64,000 bases of DNA from M3007 sp965249785 (GCA_965249785.1 CBDFMU010000046.1:26280-90279); one strand, 5' to 3'; shown: positions 17,142 through 27,055, numbered from the stretch's first letter. Notes: generated from the sequence alone by a model not told the origin. Numbers and translations: made by a program.

Positions 17142-17555
17142 TCAATGCACCCGCGTAGTGGCCAGCAGCCTTTTCATACTATATCGTCCGCTGCCCTTGC
17201 CAGCCAGCATCAATAAACCACCGATGATGGCTACGTCTTTCATGAATAAAATGGACTGGATGCGCAGCTGGTCTTTTGGATAGTTCCAGAAGTCGTGGAC
17301 CAGAAAAGTGACTGGCGTCCAGTAAAGTAGCAATAATGCCGCTCCCAAAGTAGAACGGTAGCCGAGCAGCACCATCAGCCCGCCTACCACCAGCAGGAAT
17401 ACCGTTCCGTAAAACAGCATATCCTGATGCCAGGTGAGTCCATACTGGGTCATGGTGACCTGGGTTTTGTCCATGTATAAGATGGAATCCACTGCTTCAA
17501 ATATGAAGATAGCGGAAAGGAAAATACGCCCGATCAGGTCTGTAACGTCTCTCAT
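17142..17555 (-). CDS. DoxX-family membrane protein
   Basis: A 137-residue inner-membrane protein with four hydrophobic segments: IGRIFLSAIFIFEAVDSI (~8-25), MLFYGTVFLLVVGGLMVLLG (~46-65), ALLLLYWTPVTFL (~73-86) and IQSILFMKDVAIIGGLLMLA (~100-119). The Arg in the first helix and the FxKDVAIIGGLL motif in the last are DoxX (PF07681) features. DoxX proteins take part in redox/quinone-linked processes; the exact activity is not settled. It runs convergent to the SDR at 16.2 kb. Confidence 0.85.
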   Translation of the reverse strand: MRDVTDLIGRIFLSAIFIFEAVDSILYMDKTQVTMTQYGLTWHQDMLFYGTVFLLVVGGLMVLLGYRSTLGAALLLLYWTPVTFLVHDFWNYPKDQLRIQSILFMKDVAIIGGLLMLAGKGSGRYSMKRLLATTRVH

Positions 17556-17705
17556 AGTCCAATGCCGACTTTCGCCGACGGCTGCCCCTTGCTTTGAAAA
17601 TCAAGTGTTTACTTGAAAAAGGCGGACAAAGATAACGATTTTGACCTTCTCGTTTTAGACATTATATTTTTACAAATTGCTTAAAAAAATTTACTCTTGT
17701 AAGTC

Positions 17706-20700
17706 TTACCGTACCCAAATCATCTTTCCAGTCCCCATATCAGTACCTGTCTCCAAACAGTAGTAATACAGACCACTAGCTGGCAACACGCTGCCATCCA
17801 GCACAATGCGGTGGTAGCCTTGAGCAAAATCACCCTGCTGTGTCCAGCAAATACGCCCGGTCACATCAGTGATCGTCAGGGTCGCGGCGGTAGCATGGGG
17901 AAGGTGAAAGCCGATCGCCGTGCAACTTGCGAAGGGGTTGGGTTCATTCTGATAGAGTTCAAAACCGACACCAGCCACGCTGGAACTACCATTTTCATGG
18001 AATTTTAAGGCGATATCCAGCCGTTCGCCGGTAACGGGGGCGTAGGCTTCGGCGCGGGTAGGGCGACTGGACAGGTGCAGCATCTGGCTCAATTCGCCTG
18101 ACTGCCGGGCGCGGAAACGCACCGAGAATTCTGCCTGGCCGCCGCCTTCCCACGCGGTGGTGAAGGTCTGTTCCGCCGGGAAAATCGCGAAATTGTCCGC
18201 TTTCATCGCCGCACCGGGCTGTATTTCTAGCACTTCCAAGCCCGGATATTGCAAGGTAAACTGGTAGCCCTGCACGGCTTCGGTCGCCTGAAATTTGACG
18301 GTAAATGTCTCGCCTGCCTGCACCTCTTCCTCTTCCTGAGGAGTAGCGTCGGCAGTAGAGGTTACCTCAAAAACTAAATTCTCGTTAGCACGATCTTCTG
18401 CGTCCACCAGGCCATTTGGGAAGGCACTACCGTTTACATCACCGACTTTTATGGCCACAAAATCAAATGGACCGACGGGCGGCTGGAAATTGCTAACGGT
18501 TTTATATTCCGGGAACAACTCTATAAAAGGATTAGTTGGCTGAGGAAAAACATAGTCTTTGTCTACAAATCGCCAGGAGGTGTTGTTGGGCAGCTCCTGG
18601 TAAATACCGAGGATGAGTTTACGAAATTCTATAATGTCGAAAGCTGTGATGGAGCCGGACTTGTTCGCGTCGGCGGCGATCATGCGGTAAGGCGTGGAGA
18701 TGGGTTGCAGGCCCAGAATGTGTTTGGAAATGAGGACCAGATCGTAGGTGGTCACGCCATTCAGCGGGTTATCGTCTTTGGTGGGCATCACCGTGAGGTT
18801 GGACCCGGGTGGTACGCTGACATAAAAAGCGAAATCGCCATTGCTGTCGCTCAGTTTTTGATAATTGAAGGCGTTAGCCGCCGAATCAGTACCCATCAAA
18901 GTCACTGTACCTTCTTCCAATCCATCGCCTGTTTCGGTCGCCAGTTGCCCGGCCACGGCAGCAGGCCCTACCGGACAGTTGTTGTTATTGTCCTGTACCG
19001 TTACAAAAGTGGTACAGTAGTCGGCATTGCCCGCCAAATCTACCGACCATAGCTCTACTGGCTGCGCACCAAGATCGGCACAGGTGAAAACAACACTGGT
19101 CTGCGGCTGCCCGTTAGCATCGGTCGGAAATCCCGTTCCCTGCCCGACCCGGCGCAAACCGTATTTCAAGAGATTGCTGGGCATACAGTTATCTTCGGAA
19201 TACAGTAAAAAATCGAGTGCCCAGACCTGCACCATTTGGGTCGGCATAATATTGATACTCAAACCATTAAGACAGGTGACGGTGGGTGGTTTGCAATCTT
19301 TTATACTGAAGTTATATTCGCAGGCTACCTCATTGCTGCAGCCATCTGCTACAAACCATTTTATCTTATAATTGCCGTAAGGCAACTCCGGCACCGTGTA
19401 CGTGGAAGGGGTAGCGGGCGTATCGAAGCGCAGCGAAAAAATCTTTCTGGTACTGTCTGCATTGGTCTGTTCCTGCACGGTGAAACGGTATTTCCCGCTG
19501 GTTGGCACATTGCGCTGATCGAACGTGCGGCCCTGCCCACCCGCGAAGTTGGGGGTGAGTGCGTTTCCAAAATTAACGATGCCTGGCGCAGGCGGTTGTT
19601 CGCTGTTCACCACGGTTTCCATGACACCATCATTGTCCAGGTCAAAAAACAGCAGGTAATGTGCCGTTACGTTCAGGCCGGAACAGGAGTCGAAAGCCGC
19701 AATGCTTAGATCGGCCGGGCCTTCGCATAAGTCGTGCGAACCAGTCGCGGGTTCGTACCAAAGCGGATCATTCCAAAGCAGGGGCGAATTGGTCGTGAAG
19801 TCGCAAATTTTTACCGGAGCAGACGGACAGCTATCAATCACTGGGTTCTGGGTATCCAGGATTTTAATGATTTGCTTGTAGGTATAGCAATTCGCGTTGG
19901 CCGACCAAAAAGTGCTGAAATCCGTCGGCGTAGGGGAGTTGGGGGTCAGGTTCACGACGGTCGGTGCCCAAATGCCGGTAGTACCCGGCGGCGAAATGAC
20001 CGGCGCACGGATATTATTCGGGCTATTTATTATGCTGCTTGGTTCAGGATTAGGAATGTTAATGCAGGGTGCATTGGGATTGTAAGTGCACCAGTTAATG
20101 ATAGTCCACGTACGCTCTATTTTGTAGCAGGCATCGGGTACAAGCGTAAAAAGCTGGTCGGTATAAGAAGTGGCGAGGAGTTCACAATCCTGCCCAAAAA
20201 AGCTGGGCGCGCCATAGTTACCGCTGCCATCACAACCCATGACAATTTTATCGTCCGGCAGTTTTAAATAATAATTTTGGTTATAATTCACCACTATTCG
20301 CTGGGTGCAGGAACTGGATTGGCCGGAACAGTCAAAGGCTTGAAACGTACGGACGATGGTGCCACGGCTGCAAACGGTATCAAACTGGCTATAATTTACG
20401 GTACGAATAACCGTATCCAGGCAGCAGTTGTCAGTAATAGTAGCCGCCCCATATACGCCTAGGCTGGGGTCGAAATTTTCACACTGCACCACCACATCGG
20501 ACGGCGCGATGCACACGGGTTTTATTTTATCCTGTACCAACACCTGTACCATGCAACTATTGCTGTGATCTTCCTCGTAGGTGAGCGATACGTTGCCAGC
20601 AGGCACTGACAGAGCATCGTAGACGCGCAATACAACCGTCACTGTGTTACCAACATCGCTGCAACAAAATTTGACCTGGTCGCGAAACATGGTGGCCGAT

Positions 20701-22886
20701 TGGCAGTTATTGGTATTCATACGCCGTACTTTGAAACTGACAGGGCCGCAATTGTCGAAGGAGCCAGCGTCCAGGACAGCGGCATCTATCGAAACCATTC
20801 CGTCTACGCCAAGTGCTACTGTGGTCGACTGTTGGCAGACTGCGGTGGGTGGTATGTCGTCGTTCACTGTTAATTGGAAAGAGCAGCTTTTGGCGTTGCC
20901 GCAGTCATCGGTAGCCGTGTAGGTGACAATGACGCTATCTTTACTCGCTGGTAAACAAGGCGTAAGGGCCAATGCGCCCAATGTATCGGGCGATTCCAGG
21001 TTATTTCCCGGAAAATTAGTTAGTGTGCCACTCACTGCATAACTCGCCGTGATCTGGTGAGACACATGATCATGTACGTCTACAATGGCTCTAATATCGT
21101 GTACGCGTGAACAATTATCCAGTAGCACTACATCGGGCAAATCCACCGCCGCGCAACAAGCAACAGGATTGGTATTTACAGTGAGGTTGGCGGGACAGAC
21201 GAATTGCGGTCCTGTCTTGTCCGCCACCGTAATCATTTGTATATAAATCATGGGATTCGCCGGACTGGTCGGCAGGCACCACTCGTAGATCGTCCAGGTA
21301 CGTCTTATTTTAAAAGTGCCATCACAAATCTGGATAATTAGGTCGGCATACACGGCATTCAGTTCACAAAAAGAAGTATTGGGGTAGAGTACAAACGTTT
21401 GTCCATATTGGATGAAGTGGGGAGCACCTGTTACCGCCGGACTGATGTTTGGATTGACACAAGTCACCGTGTCTGGCATGGGCATAATTAGTTCCCCTAA
21501 ATGAATACGCCGAAAATAAATGTACTGATTACAAGTAGCACTATTACCGTGGGCATCCGTAACCGTCCACCTGCGGATTGCATAAGCACTCAAATCGGTG
21601 ATACCATTCACGCTCTCCGTGCAGCTAAGATCAGTCCAGGTGTCTACATAGTTCCGGGTGAAAGTGCCGCAATTTTCCTGCACCGTTGGGTAAGTATTCG
21701 GAACGTGCAGCATCAAGTCTAAATAGGCCGGAGCATAGTTGGTGATGGCGCATGAAAGATCCAGGTTATGACAGGTAAGCTGGGGAGCAAGTTTGTCTTC
21801 CACTCTCAAATTGCCCCAGCACGAAAGATTGCTGCATTCGTCGGTGATTGTTACGGTCAAAATTTGTCCGCTCTGTGCGCATCCGACAGGATTAGCAACA
21901 GTCTGCCCAGTAGCATTGGTTATTTTAACCGTAAATACTTCCTCATCTGCCGTACCCCCTTGTAAAAGCATGTCTGAAGTCACCATTACCTGCCCACTTT
22001 GATCCAGCGATACATTGACGAGGTTATTACAGGCCAACGCTTGTGGCAAATGGATGTTGACCGCGACGGTAGCCGTATTGGTACAGCCGCTGGCAGCAGT
22101 CACCGTCACCGTATAAGTTGTATTCTGAACAGGGCTGGCAATTGGATTACAGGTGTTGGGATTGGTAAGGCCCGCCGCTGGTTGCCAGCTACAAGAGATG
22201 CCGCCAGTGGCGTGTAGTGGCGTGCTTCCCCCAATGCAAATGGCGACAGTTGGATCGGTATTGACGACTGGCGAAGGGAGCACAATCAAAGAAAATGCCT
22301 GGGCTGCGCCAGTACACGTCATACCATTAATAGTATATTGTGGTATTACATTTACAAAGGCTGTGTCCGGTATGGTTTTTGTGTTAATAGTTTGGAAAGC
22401 AGCGATATTGCCAGTGCCGGAAACAGGTAGGCCGACTTCAGAGTTTGTATTAGTCCAACTGAACTGCGTACCAGGCAAGTTACCGCTGAAAACGATGGGA
22501 AGGGTCGTCGCACCGTTGCACAGTACTTGGTTGACCACCGGATTTACGGTGGGATTAACAATGGTCACGACCGTCATATCCGTGGCTTGCACGCCGGCAG
22601 CATTCGTAATAGTGACGGCATAGGCACCTCCAGCAGCGGGCGTAGGGTTGGGAATGACCGGATTTTGAGCCGTAGAAGTAAAGCCGTTCGGTCCGCTCCA
22701 GCTCCAGGTCGTGGCTGCTCCGCCGGTTTCTGTTAGCAGCAAATTAACGGCACCGGCACACAGGGGTGCATTACTGCCAGCGACAGCCACCGGTAGTACT
22801 TGTCCGAATGCGTGCAGCGCAGCCAGCAAAAAAATGATCGTCGCCCAATAATACCTGATAGAAGAAATGGCCGTAAAAATCCGCAT
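17706..22886 (-). CDS. Very large T9SS-secreted surface protein
   Basis: A 1,726-residue protein from the ATG at 22886, chosen because it starts a clean signal peptide (IRYYWATIIFLLAALHAFGQ); a longer open frame to 23000 adds a charged leader. Domains in order: Ig/PKD-like repeats (~30-270, TWSWSGPNGFTSTAQNP), many Cys-containing HYR-like modules (~280-900, e.g. FVCPANLTVNTNPVACCAAV), Ca-binding-like turns (LFFDLDNDGVMETVV), a dockerin-like pair of EF-hand motifs (~1400-1450, DDNPLNGVTTYDLVLISKHI and ADANKSGSITAFDIIEFRKL), a cohesin-like domain (~1490-1600), and a C-terminal sorting domain (NEPNPFASCTAIGFHLP). The last ~700 residues are paralogous to the 3982-6186 protein. Probably an adhesin or scaffold on the cell surface (inference). 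Confidence 0.88.
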   Translation of the reverse strand: MRIFTAISSIRYYWATIIFLLAALHAFGQVLPVAVAGSNAPLCAGAVNLLLTETGGAATTWSWSGPNGFTSTAQNPVIPNPTPAAGGAYAVTITNAAGVQATDMTVVTIVNPTVNPVVNQVLCNGATTLPIVFSGNLPGTQFSWTNTNSEVGLPVSGTGNIAAFQTINTKTIPDTAFVNVIPQYTINGMTCTGAAQAFSLIVLPSPVVNTDPTVAICIGGSTPLHATGGISCSWQPAAGLTNPNTCNPIASPVQNTTYTVTVTAASGCTNTATVAVNIHLPQALACNNLVNVSLDQSGQVMVTSDMLLQGGTADEEVFTVKITNATGQTVANPVGCAQSGQILTVTITDECSNLSCWGNLRVEDKLAPQLTCHNLDLSCAITNYAPAYLDLMLHVPNTYPTVQENCGTFTRNYVDTWTDLSCTESVNGITDLSAYAIRRWTVTDAHGNSATCNQYIYFRRIHLGELIMPMPDTVTCVNPNISPAVTGAPHFIQYGQTFVLYPNTSFCELNAVYADLIIQICDGTFKIRRTWTIYEWCLPTSPANPMIYIQMITVADKTGPQFVCPANLTVNTNPVACCAAVDLPDVVLLDNCSRVHDIRAIVDVHDHVSHQITASYAVSGTLTNFPGNNLESPDTLGALALTPCLPASKDSVIVTYTATDDCGNAKSCSFQLTVNDDIPPTAVCQQSTTVALGVDGMVSIDAAVLDAGSFDNCGPVSFKVRRMNTNNCQSATMFRDQVKFCCSDVGNTVTVVLRVYDALSVPAGNVSLTYEEDHSNSCMVQVLVQDKIKPVCIAPSDVVVQCENFDPSLGVYGAATITDNCCLDTVIRTVNYSQFDTVCSRGTIVRTFQAFDCSGQSSSCTQRIVVNYNQNYYLKLPDDKIVMGCDGSGNYGAPSFFGQDCELLATSYTDQLFTLVPDACYKIERTWTIINWCTYNPNAPCINIPNPEPSSIINSPNNIRAPVISPPGTTGIWAPTVVNLTPNSPTPTDFSTFWSANANCYTYKQIIKILDTQNPVIDSCPSAPVKICDFTTNSPLLWNDPLWYEPATGSHDLCEGPADLSIAAFDSCSGLNVTAHYLLFFDLDNDGVMETVVNSEQPPAPGIVNFGNALTPNFAGGQGRTFDQRNVPTSGKYRFTVQEQTNADSTRKIFSLRFDTPATPSTYTVPELPYGNYKIKWFVADGCSNEVACEYNFSIKDCKPPTVTCLNGLSINIMPTQMVQVWALDFLLYSEDNCMPSNLLKYGLRRVGQGTGFPTDANGQPQTSVVFTCADLGAQPVELWSVDLAGNADYCTTFVTVQDNNNNCPVGPAAVAGQLATETGDGLEEGTVTLMGTDSAANAFNYQKLSDSNGDFAFYVSVPPGSNLTVMPTKDDNPLNGVTTYDLVLISKHILGLQPISTPYRMIAADANKSGSITAFDIIEFRKLILGIYQELPNNTSWRFVDKDYVFPQPTNPFIELFPEYKTVSNFQPPVGPFDFVAIKVGDVNGSAFPNGLVDAEDRANENLVFEVTSTADATPQEEEEVQAGETFTVKFQATEAVQGYQFTLQYPGLEVLEIQPGAAMKADNFAIFPAEQTFTTAWEGGGQAEFSVRFRARQSGELSQMLHLSSRPTRAEAYAPVTGERLDIALKFHENGSSSVAGVGFELYQNEPNPFASCTAIGFHLPHATAATLTITDVTGRICWTQQGDFAQGYHRIVLDGSVLPASGLYYYCLETGTDMGTGKMIWVR

Positions 22887-23400
22887 GTTTAAACGAGTTA
22901 AACACCGCGCGTAGCGCAGCTGCTGCGCCATCGTCGGTTCATGGTAAACAAACCAAAGTGAATCCGGGATATGTTTGTTTCCCCTGGCAAACAAATGCAA
23001 CTCTTTCTATGGGGAATGGCGCGCCAGAAAAAACTAAAGGAGCGCAGCAGTGTTTGAAAGGTACATCTGTCGAAGACGGCCAACGAGTCACGAGATTACG
23101 GAGGGAAAGGGATTACGGATTAAAACTACAAGTGAGCCACCCAACCAGAAATGCCGAAAATCAGTCATTTGTTCAAAGCCGCTCCCACTTGCATGCAAAC
23201 ATAAGCCGTTGGGCAGCGAGTCTGTTAAGTTTTTGTCGAATTTCACCAAAACTTGACAGTTTTGCGCCAGTTATGTCAAAATTAAACAAGATGCAATGGC
23301 GATTCGTAAAAAATAGCAATTTTGTGGCGGAATTTTTTCCTTATCGTCGAAACTTTCCTGCTTTCATTCGTTTTGATAGGAGTAAAAAACCACGACCATC
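22887..23400. other. 514-bp divergent intergenic region upstream of rpoD
   Basis: It separates the giant secreted-protein gene from the primary sigma factor gene and must hold both promoters. TTGACA occurs at 23253-23258 but has no TAnnTTTG at the right distance; CAATTTTG near 23317 is a near match to the -7 box, ~75 bp before the sigma start. No repeat array of the kinds seen elsewhere and no RNA gene are visible. Confidence 0.4.
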
Positions 23401-24270
23401 ATGCGTCAATTAAAAATTGCCCATAAAATAACCAACCGCGAGAGTGCTGCGCTGGATAAGTATCTGAATGAAATAGGGAAGATATCCATGCTTACGCCGG
23501 AGGAAGAAGTGAAACTGGCGCAGCGAATCCGCGAAGGCGACCAGGAAGCGTTGGACGAAATGACCCGCGCCAACCTGCGCTTCGTCGTCTCGGTCGCCAA
23601 GCAGTATCAAAATCAGGGCCTCAGCCTCTCCGATCTGATCAACGAAGGGAACGTTGGTCTTATCAAGGCAGCTAAACGCTTTGACGAAACTAAAGGCTTC
23701 AAATTCATTTCCTATGCCGTCTGGTGGATTCGCCAGAGCATCCTGCAAGCGATTGTAGAGAATAGCCGTATTGTGCGGATGCCGCTGAATAAAGTCGGTT
23801 CCTATAGCAAAGTGAACGAGGCTTATATCTCGTTTGTCCAATCCTTCGAGCGCGACCCCTCCGATGAGGAGCTGGCCGAAATACTCGGTGTCACCATCAA
23901 AGAAGTGCAGACGATGACGCGCGGCACCGTGCGGCACGTCTCGCTGGATGCACCCCTGTCGAGCAACGATGACGGCGAAGCCACTATGCTCGACGTGATG
24001 ATGCCCGAAGATGCCACCGAACCGGACATGGAACTGATGGCCGAATCGCTCCGCGACGAGGTCGCCTACGGCATGAACATTCTCGCTCCCCGCGAAGTGG
24101 AGGTGATTTCCTGCTACTATGGCCTGAACGGTTACAAACCGCTCAATCTGGAAGAAATCGCCGAACGCTATGGCCTTACTCGCGAACGGGTACGCCAGAT
24201 CAAGGAGCGTGCCATCCGGCGGCTGCGCAAAGCCTACAACACCGAAGCACTGAAGGCATATTTAGGTTGA
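23401..24270 (+). CDS. rpoD: Primary RNA polymerase sigma factor (RpoD/SigA type)
   Basis: A 289-residue sigma-70 protein, the short form normal for the primary sigma of Bacteroidota, lacking region 1.1 and the long non-conserved insert. Region 1.2 starts at ALDKYLNEIGKISMLTPEEE; regions 2.1-2.4 include NLRFVVSVAKQYQ, LSDLINEGNVGLIKA and YAVWWIRQSILQAI; region 3 is MPLNKVGSYSKV; region 4.2 with its helix-turn-helix is LTRERVRQIKERAIRRLR. It directs transcription from the TAnnTTTG-type promoters noted in this window. It is monocistronic, with a strong terminator directly after it. Confidence 0.95.
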   Translation: MRQLKIAHKITNRESAALDKYLNEIGKISMLTPEEEVKLAQRIREGDQEALDEMTRANLRFVVSVAKQYQNQGLSLSDLINEGNVGLIKAAKRFDETKGFKFISYAVWWIRQSILQAIVENSRIVRMPLNKVGSYSKVNEAYISFVQSFERDPSDEELAEILGVTIKEVQTMTRGTVRHVSLDAPLSSNDDGEATMLDVMMPEDATEPDMELMAESLRDEVAYGMNILAPREVEVISCYYGLNGYKPLNLEEIAERYGLTRERVRQIKERAIRRLRKAYNTEALKAYLG

Positions 24271-24294
24271 TTTGTCCTGCATCGGCCATACATC

Positions 24295-24337
24295 AGCCCC
24301 GACGAGATGGTGTTATCAATCTCGCCGGGGCTTTTTT
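24295..24337 (+). terminator. Rho-independent terminator of rpoD
   Basis: AGCCCCGACGAGAT pairs with ATCTCGCCGGGGCT (one internal mismatch) around a 10-nt loop and is followed by TTTTT. It starts 25 bp after the rpoD stop codon. Confidence 0.85.
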
Positions 24338-24533
24338 ATGCTCCCTGGAAAGCACCAAGCGGGTTTTTAGAAAATCAGGCACATCATTATTAACAATTAG
24401 GCACATCTCCCGTAGTGCTTGCTTACCTTGTGGCCTTTGAAGGAAAAGTAAAAGGCAAATGGCTGGCAATAATATTCCGGTTTTTTATCGGAATGGCAAT
24501 AGAAAAAACACTCAATTGAACTGGCCTAAGTTT

Positions 24534-24567
24534 TTGACAATCAACATTTTAACACTATTTATTTTTG
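24534..24567 (+). promoter_or_regulatory. Bacteroidota-type promoter of the MBL-fold gene
   Basis: TTGACA at 24534-24539 and TATTTTTG at 24560-24567 are separated by 20 bases, matching the TTTG/TTG-N19-21-TAnnTTTG consensus. The predicted start is ~30 bp before the ATG at 24607. Confidence 0.7.
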
Positions 24568-24606
24568 TGCAATTTCGTGGTGAAAAGCAAGTTCACCAAC
24601 CTGACT

Positions 24607-25596
24607 ATGGCCAAAAAATCACCCGTCTCTAACCCTGATCTCCTCACCATTCACCCGAACTGGGCGGGCAATCCGCTCGACGAAAAAGGGCATTACCGCA
24701 ACCTAAATCAACCCAGCGAGCGCACCTATGGCGAGTTGTTACGTTGGAAACTGGGCCGCAATCCGCAGGCAGCCGAGAAAAAAGCTGACGATTGGTCCCT
24801 GTCTATCCGTCGCGATTATTCCTTTTTAAATCATAGTCAGGACGGCATCGTATGGCTGGGCCACGCCACTTTCCTGATTCGTATCGGTGGCCGACTGGTG
24901 CTTACCGATCCGGTATTAGGGAACTGCGGACCCATCCAGCGTCGTTGCGACCTGCCTTTCAATATTGAGAAAATTCGTGGCATTGACTACGTGCTACTAT
25001 CCCACAACCACCGCGACCACGCCGACAAAGCCAGCCTGCAAACAGTGTTGTACAACAATCCAAACGCTACCGTGCTCACTGGCCTGCAAACCGGTGCGCT
25101 GATACAAGGATGGTCGCCACGCACGCGCATTCAGGAGGCCGGCTGGTGGCAACAATACCGGACCGTACCTGGTCTTGAAGTTTTTTACCTGCCCGCTATG
25201 CACTGGACGCGCCGGGGCCTGCGCGATATGAATACGATGCTCTGGGGTAGTTACATCATTCGAGCCAACGGAAAAACCATTTTTTTTGGCGCAGATAGTG
25301 CCTACGACGTTCATTTCAAGGAGATTGGCCAGTTCTTTCCAAATATTGACGTGTGTCTGCTCGGCATTGGTGCCTATGCCCCGCAGTGGTTTATGCACAC
25401 CGCCCACACCAATCCCACGGAGGCCGTACAGGCCTTCCACGACCTTGGTGGTAAGACGCTGGTGCCCATGCACTACGGCACTTTTGACATCTCGAATGAG
25501 CCTTTCGGCGAGCCTTATCGCTGGATTAGTAGTTTGGAAAATGAAGTACGCGGCGATTTGAAATGCCTTGCCGTAGGCGAGTTTTTGGCTTTGTAA
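24607..25596 (+). CDS. MBL-fold metallohydrolase (NAPE-PLD/RomA-like)
   Basis: A 329-residue metallo-beta-lactamase-fold protein. The metal-binding motif is VLLSHNHRDHADKASL (HxHxDH), preceded by GHATFLIRIGGRLVLTDPVL, which is characteristic of the NAPE-PLD/RomA/UlaG-like branch. Downstream ligands are in MHWTRRG, FFGADSAYD and PMHYGTFDISNEP. The family hydrolyses phosphodiester or related bonds with two metals; the substrate here is unknown. ATG 24607 is preferred over the upstream GTG at 24565, which lies inside the -7 promoter element. The gene has its own promoter and runs convergent to dacB. Confidence 0.88.
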   Translation: MAKKSPVSNPDLLTIHPNWAGNPLDEKGHYRNLNQPSERTYGELLRWKLGRNPQAAEKKADDWSLSIRRDYSFLNHSQDGIVWLGHATFLIRIGGRLVLTDPVLGNCGPIQRRCDLPFNIEKIRGIDYVLLSHNHRDHADKASLQTVLYNNPNATVLTGLQTGALIQGWSPRTRIQEAGWWQQYRTVPGLEVFYLPAMHWTRRGLRDMNTMLWGSYIIRANGKTIFFGADSAYDVHFKEIGQFFPNIDVCLLGIGAYAPQWFMHTAHTNPTEAVQAFHDLGGKTLVPMHYGTFDISNEPFGEPYRWISSLENEVRGDLKCLAVGEFLAL

Positions 25597-25607
25597 TTTG
25601 CCCTTTG

Positions 25608-26987
25608 CTAATTTGCCAATTTCTCCGCTTCCACCAGTTCCAGTATCCGTCGCATTTCCAGCCGCCACGGTTTGCCGCTTCCCACAAAATTATTATTCAT
25701 AAAGCTGAATATCAACGTTTTACCGCGCCGCGTATGGAGGTATCCGCTGATACATTGCACGCCACTCATAGAGCCGCTTTTGGCAAAAAGCCAGGGCGTA
25801 GCAGGGATTGGCTTCCACCAGTCGAGCGTTGTCTCCGGTGCGCCAGCGGTAGGAAAGAGACCCAGCAGGCGGTTGTGCGGCTGCTCGCGCCAGAGTTTCC
25901 AGAGTACATTGGTGAGGTAGTGCGGACTGACGAGGTTGTAGCGGGAAAGGCCGGAACCGTCCACCCAACGCGGTGGATTGGGGGATTGGTGATTGGTTAT
26001 TGGTGAGGCGAATAGAGTGTCTTTGGCCCATTGGATGATTTTGTCTTGCCGCAGCGTGTCGTATTTTACCCCGGAACAGACTATTAGCATTTGTTCGGCA
26101 ATGAAATTGTCGCTTTGATACATCATGCGACGGAGGACGGTGTCGAGGGGCGTGGAATAGAAATTATTTCTATTCTTTGAATTTTCTATATTGGTAATAT
26201 ACGCTGGATAGATATTACGCTGCAAACCTTTTTCAAGTAATTCCCACAGTATTGGGGTTGGATTTCCTATTCGATCCCAACTTGCTATATTTTTAATAGG
26301 TAAAAATTCTTCATAATCCGCAGCAAATTTCTCCTTCGTTCCATAATAAACTATATAAGGACTACCAGTCAGAATACCATAGTCTAAATATCCTTCTGCT
26401 GCTTTTTCTACTTTAATCAAACCCGGTTCAGCGCTCAATGAATCGCTCCGAACGGCGAAAATGCGTTCCGTATTACCAAATACAGGCAAAGTAGTCCGCT
26501 CCGCTGAATACGCGTAAGGAGCATCATCCCAAGCCCAGCCCGGCCCCAATGCTTCCATTCTATCGTCTTGTACCCAGCCCATTCTTTTTTGAGGCGCATT
26601 ATGCAACTTATCTGCGATCTGCTGCCAAGCCCTGAACTTCGTATGTAAAAAAGTAGGGTCGCCAGTCCCTCGAAAATAAATGGTAGAATCGTTTTCCCAA
26701 ATCTGCATTCCCGGCACCGAATCCCCCAACACGCCCACACAAGTCGCTAGCGTCAAAATCTTCGTCGTCGAGGCTGGTGTGAAATTATGCCCACCATTTA
26801 CATCACAGAGAATGCGGCCCGTTTCAGGATCAAGCAGCGTAAAGCCAGTAAAAGATTGGGCAAAAACCGGGGACTTTTCAATCTCTTTTTTCAGCGTTTT
26901 GGTATAAAAATGCTCCGTGCGACGGGCAGTGGAGCAGGCGGAAAACATAAATAAACATCCCAGTAAACAGGAAAGTAAAAGACGCAT
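25608..26987 (-). CDS. dacB: D-Ala-D-Ala carboxypeptidase/endopeptidase, PBP4 (S13) family
   Basis: A 459-residue penicillin-binding protein acting on peptidoglycan in the periplasm. It has a lipoprotein signal (LLSCLLGCLFMFSAC, lipobox FSAC), so it is probably lipid-anchored. The three active-site motifs are SxxK in PASTTKI, SxN in YQSDNFIAEQ, and KSG (variant of KTG) in FAKSGSMSGV. DGSGLSRYN matches the family. Just before it, ITNHQSPNPP is encoded by ACCAAT(A/C) heptamers and looks like an in-frame repeat insertion. The stop codon lies in TTTGCTAATTTGCC words like those near 52 kb. It is divergent from mqo. Confidence 0.9.
   Translation of the reverse strand: MRLLLSCLLGCLFMFSACSTARRTEHFYTKTLKKEIEKSPVFAQSFTGFTLLDPETGRILCDVNGGHNFTPASTTKILTLATCVGVLGDSVPGMQIWENDSTIYFRGTGDPTFLHTKFRAWQQIADKLHNAPQKRMGWVQDDRMEALGPGWAWDDAPYAYSAERTTLPVFGNTERIFAVRSDSLSAEPGLIKVEKAAEGYLDYGILTGSPYIVYYGTKEKFAADYEEFLPIKNIASWDRIGNPTPILWELLEKGLQRNIYPAYITNIENSKNRNNFYSTPLDTVLRRMMYQSDNFIAEQMLIVCSGVKYDTLRQDKIIQWAKDTLFASPITNHQSPNPPRWVDGSGLSRYNLVSPHYLTNVLWKLWREQPHNRLLGLFPTAGAPETTLDWWKPIPATPWLFAKSGSMSGVQCISGYLHTRRGKTLIFSFMNNNFVGSGKPWRLEMRRILELVEAEKLAN
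25975..26008. repeat. ACCAAT heptamer repeat inside dacB
   Basis: On the minus strand, ACCAATA, ACCAATC and ACCAATC follow one another, then CCCCCAATCC. They keep the dacB frame and encode ITNHQSPNPP just before the DGSG motif. The same words form the intergenic array at 16.05-16.19 kb. Confidence 0.55.
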
Positions 26988-27021
26988 CGATTTTTTAAAG
27001 GGGAAGGTACGTTTGCCTTTT

Positions 27022-27055
27022 AAACCTATAAGGTTTTTTGAAACCTTATAGGTTT
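27022..27055. promoter_or_regulatory. 15-bp perfect hairpin between dacB and mqo
   Basis: AAACCTATAAGGTTT and AAACCTTATAGGTTT are perfect reverse complements around TTTG. The hairpin sits 32 bp before the mqo start codon and 35 bp before the dacB start on the other strand. It could be a dispersed palindrome, an operator, or a 5'-leader structure. Confidence 0.5.
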
